The notes below the pieces were generated by a model. The model did no database searches. It had not been told where the DNA came from and saw only the letters and a program-made list of their open reading frames with translations. DNA of 6,863 nt from Gemmatimonadota bacterium (GTDB lineage: Bacteria; Gemmatimonadota; Gemmatimonadetes; Longimicrobiales; Gaopeijiaceae). The stretch lies in the NCBI GenBank assembly GCA_016209995.1, contig JACQVC010000287.1:1-6863 (forward strand), given 5' to 3'. Shown here piece after piece: positions 1 through 6,302 of this stretch; the first letter of the stretch is position 1, and each line of letters starts with the position of its first letter. The translations under genes were made by a program, and so were the position numbers.

Positions 1-517
1 CGAGCAGCTGTTCGTCGGCGACGCAGGGACCACCGAGCCGAGCGACGCGAGTCGTCGAGTCGGCGTCACGTGGACGAACTTCAACCGCCTGACGCCCAAC
101 CTGACGGTAGATTTCGACGTCTCATTCGCGCGGGCTCGCTTCGCGCGGCGGGCTGACGGCGAGGCTTACATTCCGGGCGCGCTCGAGAGCGTGGTGACCG
201 CGGGGCTGTCGTGGGCGCCTGGCGTGCAAGGGCCGTACGCGTCGCTCAGGCTCCGCCACTTTGGCGCGTACCCGCTGGTCGAGGATAATTCCGTGCGAGC
301 TGCGCCCTCGTCGCTCGTCAGCGCGAGCGCCGGCTGGGCGCTCGGCGCGCTGCGCATCGGAGTCAGCGTGCTGAACCTTCTGGATTCCGATGACTCCGAT
401 ATCGAGTACTTCTACGAATCGCGCCTGCCCGGCGAGCCAGCCGGCGGACTGAGCGACGTCCACTTCCACTCCTTTGAGCCGCGACAGGTTCGGCTGACAG
501 CGTCCTGGGGCCTTTGA
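1..517 (+). CDS. TonB-dependent receptor, C-terminal fragment (5' end outside window)
   Basis: This is the last 171 residues of an outer-membrane beta-barrel receptor that takes up a large substrate with energy from TonB. The first complete codon is at base 2 and the TGA is at 515-517. The fragment shows the alternating aromatic and polar strands of a TonB-receptor barrel. Recognisable landmarks in order are VGDAGTTEPS near the start, SLRLRHFGAYPLVEDNS in the middle, the NLLDSDDSDIEYFYESRLPGE segment with its penultimate-strand NLLD (usually NLFD), and a closing VRLTASWGL strand. The LRYFG-PLIEDNS, SDIDYFYASRLPGEP and DIHFHPAEPR patterns are typical of one TonB receptor subgroup of unknown substrate. 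The final residue is Leu rather than the usual Phe. The plug domain, signal peptide and TonB box lie upstream of the window, so the substrate cannot be inferred. Confidence 0.9.
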   Translation, partial: EQLFVGDAGTTEPSDASRRVGVTWTNFNRLTPNLTVDFDVSFARARFARRADGEAYIPGALESVVTAGLSWAPGVQGPYASLRLRHFGAYPLVEDNSVRAAPSSLVSASAGWALGALRIGVSVLNLLDSDDSDIEYFYESRLPGEPAGGLSDVHFHSFEPRQVRLTASWGL

Positions 518-575
518 CGTGGACCGCTGATGAGGTGGAGTGCTGACCGAGCCGGATGACGGGGAATGATGAGCA

Positions 576-607
576 AGAGAGCCCCGGGGAACGTCACGGG
601 GCTCTCT
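576..607. terminator. Hairpin between convergent genes, possible bidirectional terminator
   Basis: A perfect 11-bp inverted repeat has arms AGAGAGCCCCG (576-586) and CGGGGCTCTCT (597-607) with a 10-nt loop. It sits 58 bp after the receptor stop and 63 bp after the asparaginase-family stop on the other strand, where a terminator serving both genes would be expected. There is no clean run of T on either side. The minus-strand exit (TTGCTCATCATTCC) is more T-rich than the plus-strand exit, so it may work better for the minus-strand gene. The stem and position are seen directly; the termination function is inferred. Confidence 0.65.
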
Positions 608-670
608 GTGCAGACATCGTTCGGGCATTGCGAAGGAGAAGAGTCCGATCGACGGGTTCGCGGCCGAGCG

Positions 671-1735
671 TTACCGGCGCGGCCCTACCTCGAACTCGGC
701 GGCGCTGAATTCGGCCATCCAATTCCGGACCTGCTCGGGATCCTTGCTGAAGGCCAGCGACAGGAGTAGCAGCAGCCTCGCCTTCTGCGGCATCAAGTTG
801 TTCCCGCCGGAGCGGAAGCGCTCGGTCGCCGTGAAGACCACGCCTTCGGCTTCCGCGGCCTGGCGCGCCTCGCGGGAGCCCCCGCCGCCGGCCACGACGA
901 TGCCCTTCACGCCGGCAGCGGCGAACGCGGCGATGGCTTCGTCGAGGCGAGCGCCCTGGTATCCCATGAGAACTTCGACGCGGGGCAGGTCGTCCTTCGA
1001 GATACGGGTCAGGTCGAACGGCGTGCGCCAGCGCTCCGGGTCGTCGCAGTGCTGGATGCGCGGCGGCGCCCGGAAGGTCCTCACGTTGAGCTCGTCCACG
1101 TAGCCGAGGATGCCGACCTGGCGGTCGATGAAGGTGTCCAGGCGGTAGGCGTCCGACTTCCAAACTTCTTTGGCGGCATGGAACTCGTCGTTCAGCATGA
1201 GGACCTTGCCTAAGCAGGTGGTCTCACGGCTCGCGGCGAGGACGATGGCGTTGAACAGGTTGGCGTGGGCATCGGTTCCGATGACCGTCCAGGGTCGCAT
1301 GGCGCCGGTGATGACCACGGGCTTCTGGCTGCGCACGGTAAGCTCCAACCAGTAGACGAACTCGTCCATGGTACCGGTGCCCGAAGTGACCACGACGGCG
1401 TCGGCTGTCTCCAGGGCTTTGTCGACGGCCAGCGTTAGGTCGTAGAAGTCCGGGATGTTATAGCCGCCCGATGCGCGGTTGCCGAACTGCACGGTGCTGA
1501 CCTCGGCCACCTCGTCGATCTGCGGGCGCAGCTCGTCTACCATGTCCTGGATGAGCTTCTGCCCAGCGCGGTAGCTCTGGAAGCTCGTCCGGGTCTCGGA
1601 GACGCCGGCGATCGTGCCGCCCGTCCCGATGACGGTGACCTTCGGGCGCGGGGTCTGGCCGAGCAGAGACGACGCAGTGGCCAGGGCCAACGCGAGCGCA
1701 GTCAGCGACGGTACGGCGAACCGTTTGGTCGTCAT
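671..1735 (-). CDS. Exported asparaginase-family protein with altered HGTDT motif
   Basis: This 354-residue protein belongs to the type I/II L-asparaginase family, which hydrolyses Asn to Asp and ammonia through two threonine nucleophiles. A Sec signal peptide is present (KR, then a hydrophobic stretch at about 9-25, likely cleaved near LLGQ at 24-27), so it should act in the periplasm. The first motif GTGGTIAG carries Thr41 (E. coli AnsB Thr12). Tyr56 matches Tyr25. The second motif, usually HGTDT, is SGTGT at 118-122: Thr120 matches Thr89, but Gly121 replaces the substrate-binding Asp90 and Ser118 replaces His. Lys193 in EVWK matches Lys162. The C-terminal MPQKARLLLLLSLAF (315-329) is the family's conserved helix. 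The length fits the family. The start at 1735 is chosen because GGAGG lies 5 nt upstream and the signal peptide follows at once. The fold is firm; asparaginase activity is doubtful given the missing aspartate. Confidence 0.9.
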   Translation of the reverse strand: MTTKRFAVPSLTALALALATASSLLGQTPRPKVTVIGTGGTIAGVSETRTSFQSYRAGQKLIQDMVDELRPQIDEVAEVSTVQFGNRASGGYNIPDFYDLTLAVDKALETADAVVVTSGTGTMDEFVYWLELTVRSQKPVVITGAMRPWTVIGTDAHANLFNAIVLAASRETTCLGKVLMLNDEFHAAKEVWKSDAYRLDTFIDRQVGILGYVDELNVRTFRAPPRIQHCDDPERWRTPFDLTRISKDDLPRVEVLMGYQGARLDEAIAAFAAAGVKGIVVAGGGGSREARQAAEAEGVVFTATERFRSGGNNLMPQKARLLLLLSLAFSKDPEQVRNWMAEFSAAEFEVGPRR

Positions 1736-1740
1736 GTGCT

Positions 1741-1745
1741 CCTCC
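1741..1745 (-). promoter_or_regulatory. Ribosome binding site fixing the asparaginase-family start
   Basis: On the minus strand GGAGGAGCACATG places GGAGG five bases before the ATG at 1735. This excludes an in-frame upstream ATG at 1996, which would add 87 residues lacking a signal peptide and would overlap the divergent gene. Confidence 0.8.
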
Positions 1746-1842
1746 GATCCTCGATGGCGAACTCTCCGCGCCTCGAACCGTGCAGGCGGTGAGTTCAGAA
1801 CGGCGGTCCCCGGAGAAAGTAGCGGTACCCTCAGCCCAGGAC

Positions 1843-1848
1843 TAGAAT
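1843..1848 (+). promoter_or_regulatory. Possible -10 element for the PAL-like gene
   Basis: TAGAAT matches the TATAAT consensus at five of six bases. It lies 34 bp before the start codon in the 146-bp gap between divergent genes. No convincing -35 hexamer sits 16-18 bp upstream, so the assignment rests on the hexamer and its position only. I found no comparable element for the minus-strand gene in this gap. Confidence 0.22.
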
Positions 1849-1870
1849 GGTTAGTCTCGAGCATCCTGAG

Positions 1871-1876
1871 AGGAGG
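1871..1876 (+). promoter_or_regulatory. Ribosome binding site of the PAL-like gene
   Basis: A full AGGAGG sits five bases before the ATG at 1882, supporting this start over later in-frame ATGs such as codon 40. Confidence 0.8.
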
Positions 1877-1881
1877 GAGCG

Positions 1882-3114
1882 ATGAATCGGCGACGCGGTT
1901 TGGTTCTGGGGGCGGGCCTGGTTGTGTTGATTGCCGCGCTGTGGGCCGGCCAGGCGCTGCTGCAGGGGACGGCCGAAGCACAGAGCGTGCAGGCACCCAT
2001 GTTTCAGGTCGATCCGTTATGGCCGAAGCCCTTGCCGAATGCCTGGCGCCTTGGGTCGACGATCGGCGTGTGGGTCGACGCGCAGGACCACGTGTGGATC
2101 ATTCATCGTAGCTCGGCGACGCTGGGGAACAACGAAAAGCAGATGGAGCTGGACCCGCCCACCTCTACCGAGTGCTGCATCGGCGCGCCACCGGTGCTCG
2201 CCTTCGACCAGGAGGGCAACCTGCTACAGGCGTGGGGCGCGAAGCCCGGTGACGTGGGTGAAGGCTGGGAATGGCCGGAGTCCAACCACGGGATCTTCGT
2301 CGATCAGATGGGGAACGTGTGGATCGGCGGCAACGGCCCGGGCGACTCACACATCCTGAAGTTTACGCAGGACGGTACGTTCCTCGCACAATACGGGCGG
2401 GCCGGCGCGCGCCTCGCGGGGCGGGATGCCCAGGGTCAGCCGACGTACGTCCTCAACAGCCATGACCCCGAGAACTTCGGGCGAGTCGCGAAGATCTACG
2501 TGGATTCGCAGGCCAACGAGGCTTACCTGGCCGACGGCTACCTCAACAAGCGCGTCGCCGTGATCGACGCGAATACCGGTCAGATGAAGCGCTTCTGGGG
2601 CGCGTACGGCAACGTGCCGGACGACAACTACACCTTCCCTCCGCGCGGCCTGAACCAGCCGCCCCCACAGCAGTTCCGCAACCCGGTGCACTGCGCCATG
2701 CTGTCGAACGATGGCTTCGTGTACGTCTGTGACCGCCAGAGTGATCGCGTCCAGGTGTTCACCAAAGAGGGCACATTCGTGAAGGAAGCCTTCTTCTCGC
2801 CGAGCACCCTGGGATCCGGCTCGACCTGGGACATCGCGTTCTCCAGGGATCCCGAGCAGCGCTACATCTTCCTTGCCGACGGCGTCAACGAGAAAGTGCG
2901 CATCGTGCTGCGCGAGACGCTCGAGGAGCTGACCAACTTCGGAGCCGGCGGGCGCCAGCCCGGTCAGTTCTACGGCGTGCACAGCATCGCGACCGACTCG
3001 CAGGGCAACATCTACACGACCGAGACGTACGAGGGCAAGCGGCTGCAGAAGTTCGTCTACATGGGCATGGGTTCGGTGGCGCGCGAACAGGGCGTGGTCT
3101 GGCCCCCGCGGTAA
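1882..3114 (+). CDS. Peptidyl-alpha-hydroxyglycine alpha-amidating lyase (PAL)-like NHL propeller, exported
   Basis: This 410-residue protein has an N-terminal export signal (RRR at 3-5, hydrophobic core about 7-28, likely cut after AEA at 31-33) and then NHL-type beta-propeller repeats. Visible repeat strands include DHVWII (69-74), GNVWIGG (144-150), AYLADGY (214-220), GFVYVCDR (278-285), YIFLADG (328-334) and GNIYTTE (375-381). PAL cleaves peptidyl-alpha-hydroxyglycine to a peptide amide and glyoxylate. From memory of rat PAL, the zinc histidines 585, 690 and 786 match His136 (NHGIFVD), His270 (PVHCAML) and His367 (GVHSIATD); catalytic Tyr654 matches Tyr220 in ADGY, and Arg533 matches Arg76 (WIIHRSS). 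Cys271 and Cys283 could form a disulfide like that in the matching PAL repeat; Cys98-Cys99 is an adjacent pair of unknown role. No hydroxylating monooxygenase partner is in the window, so the natural substrate is open. It is divergent from the asparaginase-family gene and 82 bp upstream of the barrel gene. Confidence 0.85.
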   Translation: MNRRRGLVLGAGLVVLIAALWAGQALLQGTAEAQSVQAPMFQVDPLWPKPLPNAWRLGSTIGVWVDAQDHVWIIHRSSATLGNNEKQMELDPPTSTECCIGAPPVLAFDQEGNLLQAWGAKPGDVGEGWEWPESNHGIFVDQMGNVWIGGNGPGDSHILKFTQDGTFLAQYGRAGARLAGRDAQGQPTYVLNSHDPENFGRVAKIYVDSQANEAYLADGYLNKRVAVIDANTGQMKRFWGAYGNVPDDNYTFPPRGLNQPPPQQFRNPVHCAMLSNDGFVYVCDRQSDRVQVFTKEGTFVKEAFFSPSTLGSGSTWDIAFSRDPEQRYIFLADGVNEKVRIVLRETLEELTNFGAGGRQPGQFYGVHSIATDSQGNIYTTETYEGKRLQKFVYMGMGSVAREQGVVWPPR

Positions 3115-3196
3115 TGATCCAGCGTGCGCGCGGGGGGCGGCTGCGGGTTGAGCGGGCGACTCGCAAGTCTGCCCTGATGAGCCGCAGCGATCGTTC

Positions 3197-4108
3197 ATGC
3201 GAGTAATCCTGCCGCTCCTCTTCCTCGTAATGGCCTGGGCGGCGCCCGCGCTCGCCCAGGTCCGCGAGTCGGCACCGCTCGTGCTCGAGCTGCCGGCCAA
3301 CACGCGTGCGCTGGGTCTCGGCAACGCATACGTGCTGTCCAACGCGGGCAACGACGCGATCTTCTATCAGCCGGCGCTGGTCGATTCGGCACGCGGCATC
3401 GGGGCTGCGGCGGGGTTCTACGGTCGCTCCACGTCATACTACATGTCGGGGGCCACGGCGTGGTGGGGCGGTGGCTTCGCGGTCGGCGTGCAGTCGTTGA
3501 GCTACACGGCCGGGGGACGGAGGCCCGGCACGTTTGCTCGCGGCGAAGCGGGACTGGGGGATCGCGGGGACTTCGATGTGTGGGAGCACGTCGTGAGCGG
3601 GGCGTACGCGCGCGCGCTGCTCGGGGTGCGTGTCGGCGTCACCGCCAAGTTGATCGAGCAGCGGGTGCGCGGTGAGCGCGACGTGACGGCCGCCGTCGAT
3701 CTCGGTGTCGTGCGGCGTATCCGCAGCGTGACGCTGGGATTCGCGGCGCAGAACATCGGGCGCCAACCCGTGATTGCGGACGAAGACGTGGACCTGCCGT
3801 TGGTCTTCACTCTCGGCGCCGCGCGTCAGAGCGCGGCGGTCGGCCCCCTTGACGTCACACTCGCGGCTTCGGTCTCACACTGGCAGGACGCGCGCTACGG
3901 TGCGTCGGCCGGCGTCGAGATCGGCTACTGGCCGATCAGCGGACGCACCTTCATCGCGCGCATCGGGTTCCGGCACATCGACGATTCTGCTGTGAGCCCG
4001 CTCACGCTGGGGGCCGGCTTCCTCGGAGACCGGATCGGGATCGACTACGCGTGGCAGGACTTCGACGATAGCGAGCCTGTTCACCGCGTCGGCTTGCGTT
4101 TCCGCTGA
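3197..4108 (+). CDS. PorV/PorQ-like outer-membrane beta-barrel protein
   Basis: This 303-residue protein starts with a clear Sec signal peptide (hydrophobic 4-16, predicted cut ALA-Q after residue 20). The mature N-terminus reads LPANTRALGLGNAYVLSNAG, then AIFYQPALV. This is the FadL-superfamily/PorV opening pattern (usually ARALGMGGAFVA followed by a YWNPA-like motif). Beyond it come alternating amphipathic strands such as GFAVGVQSLSYT, RVGVTAKLIEQRV and SVTLGFAAQNIG, with a closing VHRVGLRFR strand. This is a barrel of roughly 12-14 strands by eye. PorV and PorQ assist type IX secretion in Bacteroidota, but relatives in other phyla are often uncharacterised, and no other type IX gene is visible here. 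The start lacks a good Shine-Dalgarno sequence but is the only one that gives a signal peptide. It may be translated from the same message as the PAL-like gene upstream, and it converges on the hydrolase gene with 12 bp between stops. Confidence 0.8.
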   Translation: MRVILPLLFLVMAWAAPALAQVRESAPLVLELPANTRALGLGNAYVLSNAGNDAIFYQPALVDSARGIGAAAGFYGRSTSYYMSGATAWWGGGFAVGVQSLSYTAGGRRPGTFARGEAGLGDRGDFDVWEHVVSGAYARALLGVRVGVTAKLIEQRVRGERDVTAAVDLGVVRRIRSVTLGFAAQNIGRQPVIADEDVDLPLVFTLGAARQSAAVGPLDVTLAASVSHWQDARYGASAGVEIGYWPISGRTFIARIGFRHIDDSAVSPLTLGAGFLGDRIGIDYAWQDFDDSEPVHRVGLRFR

Positions 4109-4120
4109 TCCGCTACCCCA

Positions 4121-6070
4121 TCACCGTCCCCCATCGGCAACCGGCAAGTACGCCGGATCCAGTGTCGCGAATCCGATGTCGTCGAGGATCACGGTCCCGG
4201 CCGTGGCGCGATCGAAGACAAAGCGGATGACGCGCACTCGCGTGAGGTCCAGCGCCGTGCTCCCGCGGACGAAGTCGCGCAGCGGGATCGAGTACGTCTG
4301 CAGCACGATCTCGGACTGGCGCCCGAACCGCGCGCGCTCGACGTCCCGGCGCCTCAGGATCCACGTTGCGAGCGGACGGCGGATCACTCCGTAATCGCTG
4401 AGCGGCAGGGAGGCGGACAGACCGTTCGCGTCCACTACCTCGATCGACAAATCGACGGGCGGTAGCTCCTCATCATCGTCACGCCGCGAGGATGTCTCGC
4501 GTTCGCGCTCCTCGGCGCGCGTCGAGTCGGCCGCGGCCGAGTCCGACGCCGGCCGGCGAGGTGCGGGCATCGCCTCGGTCGGCATGAGCAGGAACTGAAG
4601 CGCGGTTTCGGGTCCGATCCGCCACTCGTTCGCGAACGTTTCGGGCAGGCTCACGGTGTACGAAGCCGGCCGGCCCACGCGAGTCGTGTCTTCCCCCGCG
4701 ATGCGGTTGTTCCAGCCCAGCGTGACGGCGTTGTTGAACTGCGAGGTGCCTTCGCTCGGAGTGTTGGCGGAGCGCAGCGCGAGGCGGCTCTCGCGCCAGG
4801 TCGCGAGGCTATCGCCCGAGAGGCGGACGCCCCGCGCCGTGCCGCTCGTGACATCGATGTCCTCCTCGAAGCTCGCCGCCAGCCGGAACGACTCCTCTTG
4901 GAAGCGCGTGATATACATCGTCTCGGGCAGCCAGTCCGCGGCGATGCGGTGATCGCGAAAGAGCGCCAGGTAGCGAGGATCGTCGCGCAGCGTGGCCTCG
5001 AGAAAGGCGCTGACGTACACGCGGCCGAAATCGCGCTGATCTTCGGCCGTCAGGAGCGTGCGCAGGTCGAGGATGCGGCCGCTGCGGGGCCCGTTGTCGC
5101 GCGCGCCCCAGACCGTGTTCCACTGCCCGTGATTCGCCCGGTACACGAAGACGGCCGCCTTGAGGTGGGGTCGGCCGTCCGTGAACCGTACGCGCTGGTA
5201 CTGGCGGAGGCCGGCGAAGCTCGTGACGTCGCCGTCGTGCGAGCCGTGGAACACCAGGTAGTTCACGTTCTCGAGAGGGACGAGCCGATCGGTGGGCTGG
5301 TACTGACCGTCAACCGGCGCGATCGCGATGATCGAGCGGATGCCGAATCCGAAGTCGAAACGGAAGTTCGCGTCGTCGGGATAGTGCGTCAGCCGGTTGA
5401 ACGCCGCCGCGTGCCCCACCGCCTCGCCGCCACGCGAGTGGCCGATCAGCGCGATGCGGTCCATGTCCACCTGGCCGCTGAACGGGTTTCCCTCGGCTTC
5501 GTTCCACCTGCGCCATTGCTCGAGGTGCTTCAGGAAGAACCAGCCGCGCGCGTCGTTCTCGCCGCGGATCCCGCCGTTGATGAAATTCATATCGAGCGAC
5601 GCGACGATGAAGCCGCGGCTGGCCAGCAGCTCGCCGAGCCAGCCGTAACCCGGATCCGAGAAATCCCGCATGTTGTGGTTGCCGTGCGCCACGAGCACGA
5701 GCGGGAACGGGCCGGCGCCATCCGGATACCAGACGCGCGCGTTCAGCGGCATCTTCGCGGGCGTGAAGCCCCAGTAGCGGTTGCGATCGCGGGCGCTCTG
5801 GCCCAGGTCCACCAGCTTCGAGGCGTCGACCGGGTCCGTGGTGAGCGTCACGGAGTCCCGGTACTCGGGGCGGTTCTTGTCCGTGCCGCTGCCATAATAG
5901 AGGAACCTCACAGGGAACGGACCGCGCACCGACGGGTCGGGTGCAGCGAGCCCATGCCTCGTCAACACGGTCTGGGAATCATCGGGCGCGAGCCGGAGCG
6001 CGGGCGCACAGGCGAGGTTGACGACCGCGAGGGTGACGAGCGCGATGGTAAAAAGAGATCGGTGTGCCAT
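4121..6070 (-). CDS. Secreted alpha/beta hydrolase with C-terminal carbohydrate-binding-like beta-sandwich
   Basis: This 649-residue protein has an N-terminal signal with a lipobox-like NLAC (Cys21), so it may be a lipoprotein; Asn at -3 is unusual and ordinary cleavage is possible. The catalytic domain (about 105-360) is of the dienelactone hydrolase/PAF-acetylhydrolase/PETase-like type. It contains the oxyanion-hole motif AHGNHN (128-133), the nucleophile elbow GHSRGG with Ser212, the acid Asp279 in FHGSHDGDV, and the base His314 in ANHGQWN. A long C-terminal part (about 390-649) ends in IRFVFDRATAGTVILDDIGF, the closing pattern of CBM11-like galactose-binding sandwiches. That domain is interrupted at about 502-538 by a charged, low-complexity stretch rich in Arg, Glu, Asp and Ser. 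The reaction is probably ester hydrolysis on an extracellular substrate; the substrate is unknown. The start at 6070 is chosen for the signal peptide; the ribosome binding site is weak. An upstream in-frame ATG at 6169 would bury the signal. Confidence 0.87.
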   Translation of the reverse strand: MAHRSLFTIALVTLAVVNLACAPALRLAPDDSQTVLTRHGLAAPDPSVRGPFPVRFLYYGSGTDKNRPEYRDSVTLTTDPVDASKLVDLGQSARDRNRYWGFTPAKMPLNARVWYPDGAGPFPLVLVAHGNHNMRDFSDPGYGWLGELLASRGFIVASLDMNFINGGIRGENDARGWFFLKHLEQWRRWNEAEGNPFSGQVDMDRIALIGHSRGGEAVGHAAAFNRLTHYPDDANFRFDFGFGIRSIIAIAPVDGQYQPTDRLVPLENVNYLVFHGSHDGDVTSFAGLRQYQRVRFTDGRPHLKAAVFVYRANHGQWNTVWGARDNGPRSGRILDLRTLLTAEDQRDFGRVYVSAFLEATLRDDPRYLALFRDHRIAADWLPETMYITRFQEESFRLAASFEEDIDVTSGTARGVRLSGDSLATWRESRLALRSANTPSEGTSQFNNAVTLGWNNRIAGEDTTRVGRPASYTVSLPETFANEWRIGPETALQFLLMPTEAMPAPRRPASDSAAADSTRAEERERETSSRRDDDEELPPVDLSIEVVDANGLSASLPLSDYGVIRRPLATWILRRRDVERARFGRQSEIVLQTYSIPLRDFVRGSTALDLTRVRVIRFVFDRATAGTVILDDIGFATLDPAYLPVADGGR

Positions 6071-6222
6071 GGCGGTGCCTGGTTGGAGCGTGTGCGAATC
6101 GTGAGGACTGGAACGGCGTTCGTTGCCGTATTGCGGCAGAAGCTTCGGGATCGCTGCGCGTGCGTGCAAGGGCCGGGGTGGTAGGGTGTGAGGACGCGGA
6201 TGTCAGGATGTTGTTAGCGCTC

Positions 6223-6252
6223 TTGAGCTTCGGATCCGAACTTCCTTAGGAT
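6223..6252 (+). promoter_or_regulatory. Candidate promoter of the peroxidase-like gene, palindrome in the spacer
   Basis: TTGAGC (6223-6228, four of six to TTGACA) is followed after 18 bp by TAGGAT (6247-6252, four of six to TATAAT). The spacer opens with the perfect 12-bp palindrome TTCGGATCCGAA (6229-6240). A start near 6259 would leave a leader of about 44 nt with the strong ribosome binding site in it. Both hexamers are imperfect, so the call is tentative. Confidence 0.35.
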
Positions 6253-6265
6253 AGAGCGAAGCTCA
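6224..6265. repeat. 9-bp perfect inverted repeat around the candidate promoter
   Basis: TGAGCTTCG (6224-6232) and CGAAGCTCA (6257-6265) are exact reverse complements with a 24-bp spacer. The left arm overlaps both the -35-like hexamer and the 12-bp palindrome at 6229-6240, and the right arm covers the expected transcription start. It could be a paired operator; as an RNA hairpin it would need transcription from further upstream. Confidence 0.4.
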
Positions 6266-6290
6266 TCCTGCCGGGCCGCAAACATGCGCG

Positions 6291-6297
6291 AGGAGGT
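6291..6297 (+). promoter_or_regulatory. Strong ribosome binding site of the peroxidase-like gene
   Basis: AGGAGGT, a seven-base match to the anti-Shine-Dalgarno sequence, lies five bases before the ATG at 6303. It decides the start, since a competing ATG at 6284 is in another frame and lies upstream of this site. Confidence 0.8.
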
Positions 6298-6302
6298 CCT
6301 GC

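Larger units (their letters stand above)
6071..6302. other. Divergent intergenic region between hydrolase and peroxidase genes
   Basis: These 232 bases separate two divergent genes and must hold both promoters. A promoter candidate and nested inverted repeats lie on the peroxidase side (6223-6265). On the hydrolase side I see only a 5-bp stem (TGCCG/CGGCA, around 6124-6138) and no convincing promoter. The 7-mer AGCTTCG occurs at 6141-6147 and 6226-6232 and inverted at 6257-6263. The same 7-mer also turns up in coding sequence elsewhere in the window, so it may not be a site. I see no small gene or RNA here. Confidence 0.5.

Noticed and set aside
594..1163. A 189-codon second minus-strand frame inside the asparaginase-family gene
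   Set aside because: It is an Arg- and Pro-rich off-frame reading of the same strand with no motif.
1736..1996. An 87-codon N-terminal extension of the asparaginase-family gene
   Set aside because: It would overlap the divergent gene, is low in recognisable structure and would put the signal peptide in the middle of the protein. The GGAGG at 1741-1745 supports the start at 1735.
3103..3136. An 8-bp GC-only stem (CCCCCGCG/CGCGGGGG) with an 18-nt loop at the end of the PAL-like gene
   Set aside because: The left arm lies inside the coding sequence, no T run follows, and such stems are common by chance at this base composition. The next gene is on the same strand and could be co-transcribed.
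2347..3351. A 334-codon open frame on the minus strand opposite the PAL-like gene
   Set aside because: It runs across the end of the PAL-like gene and into the barrel gene. It has no recognisable motif, signal or ribosome binding site, and the plus-strand frames are clearly the coding ones.
6071..6169. A 33-codon N-terminal extension of the hydrolase
   Set aside because: The added segment is polar and would displace the lipoprotein-like signal from the N-terminus; ATG at 6070 begins the signal directly.
4898..6184. A 428-codon open frame on the plus strand opposite the hydrolase gene
   Set aside because: It is fully antisense to a gene with an intact catalytic triad and signal peptide. Its product is rich in Arg, Val, Ala and Glu with no fold or motif, as expected of a complementary frame in GC-rich DNA.
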